Source of the DNA: Burkholderiales bacterium
GTDB lineage: Bacteria > Pseudomonadota > Gammaproteobacteria > Burkholderiales > Burkholderiaceae_C
Assembly (NCBI GenBank): GCA_011391855.1
Contig: JAABPT010000343.1
Span: 1 to 18,867, forward strand
Direction: 5' to 3'
DNA length: 18,867 bases
Part shown: piece by piece, positions 13,178 to 18,867 of the stretch
Position numbering within the stretch: the stretch's first letter is position 1
How the letters are laid out: each line of letters begins with the position of its first letter
Program-made: the position numbers and the translations under genes
Notes under the pieces: generated by a model
What the model was told of the DNA's origin: nothing
What the model saw: only the letters and a program-made list of their open reading frames with translations
The model's database searches: none

Positions 13178-14010
13178 CCCGCAGCCTGCAAGGCAAGACC
13201 CTCGTCATCACCGGTGCCAGCCGCGGCATCGGCCTGGCCATTGCCAAGCGTGCCGCCGCCGACGGCGCCAATATCGTGATCCTGGCCAAGACCACCGAGC
13301 CCAACCCCAAGCTGCCGGGCACGCTGTTCAGCGCCGCCGCCGAGATCGAGGCCGCCGGCGGCCAGGCGCTGCCGGTGCCCACCGACATCCGCGACGAAAT
13401 CGCCGTGGCCGCCGCGGTGCAGGCCGCGGTGGCGCGTTTCGGCGGCATCGACATCCTGGTCAACAACGCCAGCGCGATCAGCCTCACGCCCACGCCGGCG
13501 ACGCCGATGAAGCGCTTCGACCTCATGTTCGGCGTCAACGTGCGCGGCACCTATTGCTGCACGCAGGCCTGCCTGCCGGAACTGATCAAGAGTGCGAAGG
13601 CCGGGCGCAACCCGCACGTGCTGAACATGAGTCCGCCGCTTTCCATGCGCGAGCACTGGTTCAAGGGCCATGTCGCCTACACCATGGCCAAGTACGGAAT
13701 GAGCGAATGCACGCTGGGCCACGCCGGCGAATTCCGCCCGCTGGGCATTGCGGTGAACAGCCTGTGGCCGCGCACGGCCATCGCCACCGCGGCGATGCAG
13801 ATGATCCCCGGCGTGGACCTGAACCTGTGCCGCAAGCCCGAGATCCTGGCCGACGCCGCGTGGTGGATCCTGACCAGCGAAGCGAAGAGCACCACGGGTC
13901 AGTTCTTCATCGACGACGAATTGCTGCAAAGGCACGGCGTGCACGACTTGGACAAGTACGCCATGGTGCCGGGAACGAAGAATTTCATCCCCGACTTCTT
14001 CGTGGACTGA
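13174..14010 (+). CDS. Short-chain dehydrogenase/reductase, HSDL2-like
   Basis: The 278-residue SDR has the cofactor loop TGASRGIG (13-20), the NNAS motif (97-100), and the catalytic Ser153 and YTMAK (Tyr169, Lys173). The block LWPRTAIATAAMQM after the active site matches the hydroxysteroid-dehydrogenase-like-2 (HSDL2) subgroup. Bacterial members of this subgroup are found in fatty-acid and acyclic-terpenoid degradation clusters. It lacks the SCP2 domain of the animal protein. The substrate is not predictable: a hydroxyacyl-CoA or an alcohol is possible. It is the last gene of the operon and overlaps the SGNH gene by four bases. The stop lies 21 bases from the convergent 121-residue gene. An AGGAG ribosome site at 13160-13164 supports the start. 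Confidence 0.92.
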   Translation: MTRSLQGKTLVITGASRGIGLAIAKRAAADGANIVILAKTTEPNPKLPGTLFSAAAEIEAAGGQALPVPTDIRDEIAVAAAVQAAVARFGGIDILVNNASAISLTPTPATPMKRFDLMFGVNVRGTYCCTQACLPELIKSAKAGRNPHVLNMSPPLSMREHWFKGHVAYTMAKYGMSECTLGHAGEFRPLGIAVNSLWPRTAIATAAMQMIPGVDLNLCRKPEILADAAWWILTSEAKSTTGQFFIDDELLQRHGVHDLDKYAMVPGTKNFIPDFFVD

Positions 14011-14031
14011 CCGCTCACGCTCGTCAGCGCA

Positions 14032-14397
14032 TCAGGCTGCAGGCTTGACGCCGACGCGGCTGGCGAAGTCGGTGTCGCGGATCTGCAGGTAGTCCTCGGT
14101 CGTGAACCCGTCGTGGTCGTGCATCAGCATCATCATCGCTTCCTGCACCTCGGGGAACAGGTCCAGCGGGTACAGGCGGACGGCTGCCGTGCGTGGCGTG
14201 GCCACCCAGCCGCGGGTGACATTGGCCGGCAGGCTGACGCCGGCCTGAACCATCACGCAGTATTCGCCGGCGTGGAAGGCTTCGCGCACCGAGTGGAAGT
14301 CGCTGATCTCGGCGCCGTCGATGACCAGCACTTCATGGTCGCCGACGGTCTTGACGGTGTCGATCTTGCGCAGGGTGACGAGTTTGCTTGTGGACAT
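14032..14397 (-). CDS. Protein of unknown function (121 aa)
   Basis: A 121-codon frame with ATG at 14397 encodes a soluble, mildly acidic protein with alternating strand-like segments (LVTLRKIDTVKTVGDHEVLVIDG, split by turns), then GEYCVMVQAGVSLP and RGWVATPRTAAVRLYP. A helix rich in Met and His (AMMMLMHDHDG) follows, with an end reading DTDFASRVGVKPAA. I do not recognise a family. No signal peptide or membrane helix is visible, and no good Shine-Dalgarno sequence precedes the ATG. It is downstream of the monooxygenase on the same strand, but separated from it by ~150 bases with two hairpins, so it may be expressed separately. Confidence 0.6.
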   Translation of the reverse strand: MSTSKLVTLRKIDTVKTVGDHEVLVIDGAEISDFHSVREAFHAGEYCVMVQAGVSLPANVTRGWVATPRTAAVRLYPLDLFPEVQEAMMMLMHDHDGFTTEDYLQIRDTDFASRVGVKPAA

Positions 14398-14450
14398 GGC
14401 AGTTTTGGAATGTGACGGACGATTCCTCGATGATGCCTGCGAAAGGGCCT

Positions 14451-14464
14451 TCGGTCGCGACCGA
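14451..14464. promoter_or_regulatory. Perfect 14-bp palindrome upstream of the 121-aa gene
   Basis: TCGGTCGCGACCGA is an exact inverted repeat 53 bases upstream of the ATG of the 121-residue gene. It could be a regulator site or a short RNA hairpin. It sits 9 bases from a second, longer hairpin. Confidence 0.4.
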
Positions 14465-14473
14465 GGTGAGGAC

Positions 14474-14501
14474 GCTTTGCCGGGCCGGGACCCGGCAATG
14501 C
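14474..14501 (-). terminator. Hairpin after the monooxygenase gene (possible terminator)
   Basis: The arms TTGCCGGG (14477-14484) and CCCGGCAA (14491-14498) pair perfectly around a six-base loop. Beyond one T-T mismatch, two further GC pairs extend the stem to 14474 and 14501. It lies 46 bases after the monooxygenase stop on the minus strand. No T-tract follows, so intrinsic termination is uncertain. An RNA-end-stabilising hairpin is an alternative. Confidence 0.45.
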
Positions 14502-14546
14502 ATCCGCGCCACAGCACCCCAGCCAGGGCACGACCGCTCGACCCCA

Positions 14547-15550
<1,004 letters not shown>

Positions 15551-15554
<4 letters not shown>

Positions 15555-18445
15555 GCTCCGTCCTCGGCCTCCGGCCCTGCAGCGGGGCTTTCTGCACCGG
15601 CGGCGATGACGCGGCGCGCCGCCTCGCGCAGCCGGGCCGAGCCGGCGAACAGGTCGTCGGTTTGGGCGGGTGGCGGAATCGCCTCGTGCACCGTGACCTG
15701 CAGCGCCGCACGCCGCGGCCACCAGCGGCCGGCGGGCAGCAGTTCGCGGTGGCCACGGATGACCACCGGCACCACCGGCACGCCGGCGCGCGCCGCGGCC
15801 ATGAAGGCGCCCAGGTGGAAGGGCAGCAGGCCGGGCCGGGCGACGAAGGTGCCTTCGGGAAAGACGGCCAGAGATCGGCCCTGGCGCACCACGCCGGCCA
15901 GGCGCTCGGCGTCGGCCACGCTTTGTCGTGCCTCGAAGCGTTCCACGAATTCGGTGCCCAGCCGCCGCAGGTAGGTGCCGGCGACGAATTGCCGCTGCAG
16001 TTCGCGCTTGGCCACGAAGACGAAGGGCCGCGACAGTGCCGCGACCAGCAGCACGCCATCCAGATAGCTGCCATGGTTGCAGACCAGCACGCAAGGCCCC
16101 GCGGGCAGGTGCTGCAGGCCGCTCACCGCAAACGGCACGCCGATGGCGCGCAGCAGTGCCGGCGCCACGCGGTGACCCAGCGCCCACGCGGCGGCGGGTT
16201 GCCGCGTCATCGCCGTCAGCAGCCAGGTCAGGGTGGCCGTGGGCAGGAAGAGCGACGTGGCCCAAGCGCCGTAGAGTGCGCGGCCGACGGCCACCACCGC
16301 CGCGCGCAGCCGCAGTGCCAACGCGCCGCGGGCCAGCCGCAGCCACTGGCGCAAAGCACTCGGCGCCGAGCTGCCGATGGCGCCCGACTCCACCAGCTCG
16401 CGGCAGGCCGATCGCCGCACCTTGCCGCTGGAGGTCTTCAGCACCGTGTGCGGCGGCGCCAGCACCACCTCGTCGGGCGGCTCGCCGATGGCCGCCACCA
16501 CCGCCTTGGCCACCGCGTCGCGCAAGGCGGCGCGCGTGCCCTCGGCCAACGGGCGCGCCTCGGCCAGCACCACCAGGCGCTCGGTGCCGGTGGCCGGGTC
16601 GGGGCGGCCAAAGACCGCCACGCAGCCCTTGCGTACGCCCGGCACCTGGCCCACCGCCTCCTCGACTTCCTGCGGGTACAGGTTGCGCCCGCCGCGGATC
16701 ACGATGTCCTTCACGCGGCCGGTGATGAAGATGTCGGCACCCGCCCGGTAGGCGCGGTCGCCACTGTCCAGCCAGCCGTCGTGGAACAGCGTGGCGGTCT
16801 GCTCTGGGTTGCGGAAGTAGCCGTGCGTGGCCGAAGGGCCGCGGAACCAGAGCCGGCCCTCCACACGTTCGGGCACGTCCTGCCCGTCGTCGCCTACCAG
16901 CCGCACGGCATGCCCGGGCAGCGGCGAGCCGCAGGCCGCGAAGCGCAGCGCCGTGGCATCGCCGGGGTCGGCCGGCACGGCGCGGCGCTCGCGTGTGAAG
17001 GGCTCGCGCTGGATGGTGTCGATGGGCGCCACGCGGCCCAGCGGCGGGAACAGCAGGCCCACCGAACATTCGGCCAGGCCGTAGACCGGCGCCATGACCT
17101 CGGGCGCCAGGCCGCAGGCGGCAAAACGTTCGCTGAAGCGGCGCACGGTGTCCGGGCTCACGGCCTCGGCGCCGTTGAAGGCCAGGCGCCAGCAGCTCAG
17201 GTCCAGGCCGGCCAGGTCGGCGTCGGCCACGCGCTTCAGGCACAGCTCGTAGGCGAAATTCGGCCCGGCCGAGAGCGTGCCGCGCCAGCGGTGAACAGCC
17301 TGCAGCCAGCGCAGCGGCCGCGAAAGAAAGAGCAGCGGCGACATCACCACCAGCGGGAATCCCACGTACAGCGGCGCCAGCCAGGCGCCGATGAGGCCCA
17401 TGTCGTGGTACAGCGGCAGCCAACTCACGAAGACGTCGCGCGGCGTGGCCTCGATGGCATGCGCCATGGCGCGCATGTTCGCCAGCAGGTTGGCGTGCGT
17501 GAGCGCCACGCCCTTGGGGTTGCCGGTGCTGCCCGAGGTGTACTGAATGAAGGCGATGTCGTCGCCGCGCACCGCAACGGGCTCTGGCACCGCGCCGGGC
17601 AGCGCCAGTTGCTGTGGCGTCAGCACATGGCGCAGCCCTGGCACGCGTGCCTGCAGCAGCCGCGCCACCGGCATGGCTTCGGCCACCGTCACCATCAGCA
17701 CGGCCTGCGCATTGGACAGGATGCCGGTGTGCCGCAGCACATGGTCTTCCAGCTGAGAGGCGCGTGCCGGGGGATAGATCGGCACGGGAATAGCGCCGGC
17801 GCGCAGGATGCCGAAATAGGCGCTGAAATAGTCGGCGCAGGTGGGCAGCATGAGGGCCACACTCTGGCGCGGCACCACTCCGGCGCGCTGCAGGCCGGCG
17901 GCCACCGCCGCCGACGCCTCGGCGAGCTGGCGGTAGGTGATGGCCTGTTCGCCGTCTTCGGCCAGCACCACGATTTGCGTTTGCTCAGGGTGGGCCGCCA
18001 GATGCCAGTCCAGCACCTGGAGCAGCGTCGTGGCCTCGGCGGGTTCGCCTGCGAACAGGTCGGCGGGCGCGGCTGGCGGACCCTGCACGGCAAACGGTTG
18101 CGGTGCACGGGCCAGGGCCGTGTCGGTGGCGATGGCCGGGCCGCCGCGCGACCGGCCTTGCTGCACGGCATTCCACAGGTCGGCCACCGTCTCGGCGCGC
18201 TGCAGCGTTTCGGCCGGCAAGTCGACACCGAAGGCATGTTCGGCGCGCAGCAGCAACTCCATGCGCGCCAGGCTGTCGAAGCCGAGGTCCTGGTCCAGCA
18301 CGCTGGCCAGCGACACCGGCGGCAGGTCGCTGGCGCCGGGATGCAGGTCGCGCAGAGTGGCTTCGACGACCGCCAGCAGCGCCGACGCCCCGGCTTCGTG
18401 GGCGGGCGCGGATGTCGGTGTTGCGATGAGGGCTGGAGCAGGCAT
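15551..18445 (-). CDS. Fusion protein: acyl carrier protein - FAAL-like acyl-AMP ligase - PlsC-type acyltransferase
   Basis: From ATG 18445 the protein is 964 residues. Residues ~20-95 are an acyl carrier domain with phosphopantetheine serine Ser58 in LGFDSLARMELL. Residues ~140-700 are an adenylate-forming ligase: ATP loop YTSGSTGNPKG (302-312), WLPLYHDMGLIG, GPNFAYELCLKR, FNGAEAV, YGLAECS and catalytic Lys675 in SGKVRR. PIYPPAR, WLPLYHDMGLIG and GPNFAY are hallmarks of fatty acyl-AMP ligases, which pass acyl-AMP to a carrier protein rather than CoA. A hydrophobic stretch (~705-760) precedes a PlsC-type acyltransferase with H-x4-D (His791-Asp796, NHGSYLD) and FPEGT (862-866). It probably activates a fatty acid, loads its own ACP and acylates a lipid acceptor at the membrane. 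E. coli Aas has acyltransferase before ligase. The frame stays open to ATG 18505, but that extension crosses a 28-bp palindrome. Confidence 0.9.
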
Positions 18446-18472
18446 GGTGATTGCCGCACGGACACCCGCCGC

Positions 18473-18500
18473 GCAAGCGGCCCGGCGCCGGGCCGCTTGC
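18473..18500. repeat. Perfect 28-bp palindrome (strong hairpin) before the fusion gene
   Basis: The arm GCAAGCGGCCCGGC (18473-18486) is followed directly by its exact reverse complement GCCGGGCCGCTTGC (18487-18500). It lies between the rhodanese stop (18597) and the start I chose for the fusion gene (18445). The RNA would form a very stable stem in the 5' leader. It could act as a terminator of the rhodanese transcript, although no T-tract follows on either strand. It could also be a leader control element or a protein site. Confidence 0.6.
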
Positions 18501-18596
18501 ATCATGCCGGCCTTGGGGGCGGAATGGGCTCTTGGCTGGCGCCTGGGTTGACGGCTGTCAAGCGAAGGGCGGCTTTCCCGGCCGCGTCAAGCCGAT

Positions 18597-18867
18597 TCAG
18601 CGCGGGCGCAGTTGCTCCGCGCGCACGCGCGCCGCCAGCAAGGGTTCGGCGGTGTCGGTATCCACGGGCCGGCCGCTGCCGTCCACCAGCGGCTGCTCGA
18701 AGTCGTTCCAGCCACGCACGCCCGTCTTCAGCGAAACGACGTCGGCAAATCCCATCTGCTGCATGGCGTCGGCTGCCAGCACCGAGCGCAGGCCCGAGCG
18801 GCAGACCACGACGATGGGTCGCTCGCGGCCGCCGGCCAGTTCCGGCACGGTCTCGTCGTAGCCCCAG
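18597..18867 (-). CDS. Rhodanese-domain protein, C-terminal part (partial)
   Basis: The frame is open to the window edge (first visible residues WGYDETVPELAGG), so the 5' end is missing; a GTG at 18848 is inside the domain and not the true start. The visible 89 residues hold the second half of a single rhodanese domain: the strand RPIVVVC, the active-site loop CRSGLRS with the persulfide-forming Cys, then LAADAMQQMGFADVVSLKTGVRGW. A ~35-residue tail (FEQPLVDGSGRPVDT..) ends at the TGA. Rhodaneses move sulfane sulfur between thiosulfate or persulfides and acceptors. Its relation to the following lipid genes is unclear; the palindrome between them suggests separate units. Confidence 0.85.
   Translation of the reverse strand, partial: WGYDETVPELAGGRERPIVVVCRSGLRSVLAADAMQQMGFADVVSLKTGVRGWNDFEQPLVDGSGRPVDTDTAEPLLAARVRAEQLRPR

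Larger units (their letters stand above)
5764..14010 (+). other. Putative seven-gene fatty-acid degradation operon
   Basis: Seven plus-strand genes follow each other with gaps of 52, 16, 2, 10 and 8 bases and one four-base overlap, without any visible terminator inside. They encode acyl-CoA dehydrogenase, DUF2147, FadN-like, FadA, isomerase-like, SGNH hydrolase and SDR. The TetR-family gene lies 53 bases upstream in the same direction and its operator is the only strong palindrome on this side. One transcript starting upstream of the TetR gene is therefore plausible. Confidence 0.75.

Overview
The window is uniformly GC-rich with dense gene packing, four-base start/stop overlaps and GTG/TTG starts beside ATG. 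Together with the gene content, including a TetR-controlled beta-oxidation operon, this suggests a betaproteobacterium of the order Burkholderiales, probably near Comamonadaceae. That placement is an inference from gene content, since no rRNA or marker gene is present. I see no insertion sequence, phage gene, tRNA, rRNA or CRISPR array, and no gene-free stretch longer than about 180 bases.

Left part (1-4800). The tail of a membrane protein runs into a convergent periplasmic NrfJ/OB-fold-like protein. Across a very G-rich divergent gap lies a short plus-strand group: a TlpA-type thioredoxin with a degenerate Lgt-like membrane domain, a 55-residue protein of unknown function, and an MFS transporter that overlaps it by four bases. 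Convergent to these are a ketopantoate-reductase-family enzyme and an HNH endonuclease, on the minus strand.

Middle (4790-14010). A 180-bp divergent control region contains two perfect 14-bp palindromes, one directly against the start of a TetR-family gene. The TetR gene is followed by seven tightly packed genes: a ~600-residue acyl-CoA dehydrogenase, a secreted DUF2147 protein, a two-domain 3-hydroxyacyl-CoA dehydrogenase/enoyl-CoA hydratase (FadN order), a thiolase (FadA), an enoyl-CoA hydratase/isomerase-family protein, an SGNH hydrolase and an HSDL2-like short-chain dehydrogenase. The first four enzymes supply all steps of a beta-oxidation cycle. The isomerase-like protein and the dehydrogenase would extend it to unsaturated or modified acyl chains.

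Right part (14032-18867), minus strand. The end of a rhodanese gene comes first, then a 28-bp perfect palindrome. Next is a ~964-residue fusion of acyl carrier protein, FAAL-like fatty acyl-AMP ligase and PlsC-type acyltransferase. It overlaps by four bases with a luciferase-like flavin monooxygenase. Two hairpins and a 121-residue protein of unknown function complete the strand. The fusion protein and its coupled monooxygenase are the least conventional part of the window. In one chain the fusion appears able to activate a fatty acid, carry it on its own ACP and transfer it to an acceptor. It faces the beta-oxidation operon tail to tail, so lipid use and lipid building may lie side by side.
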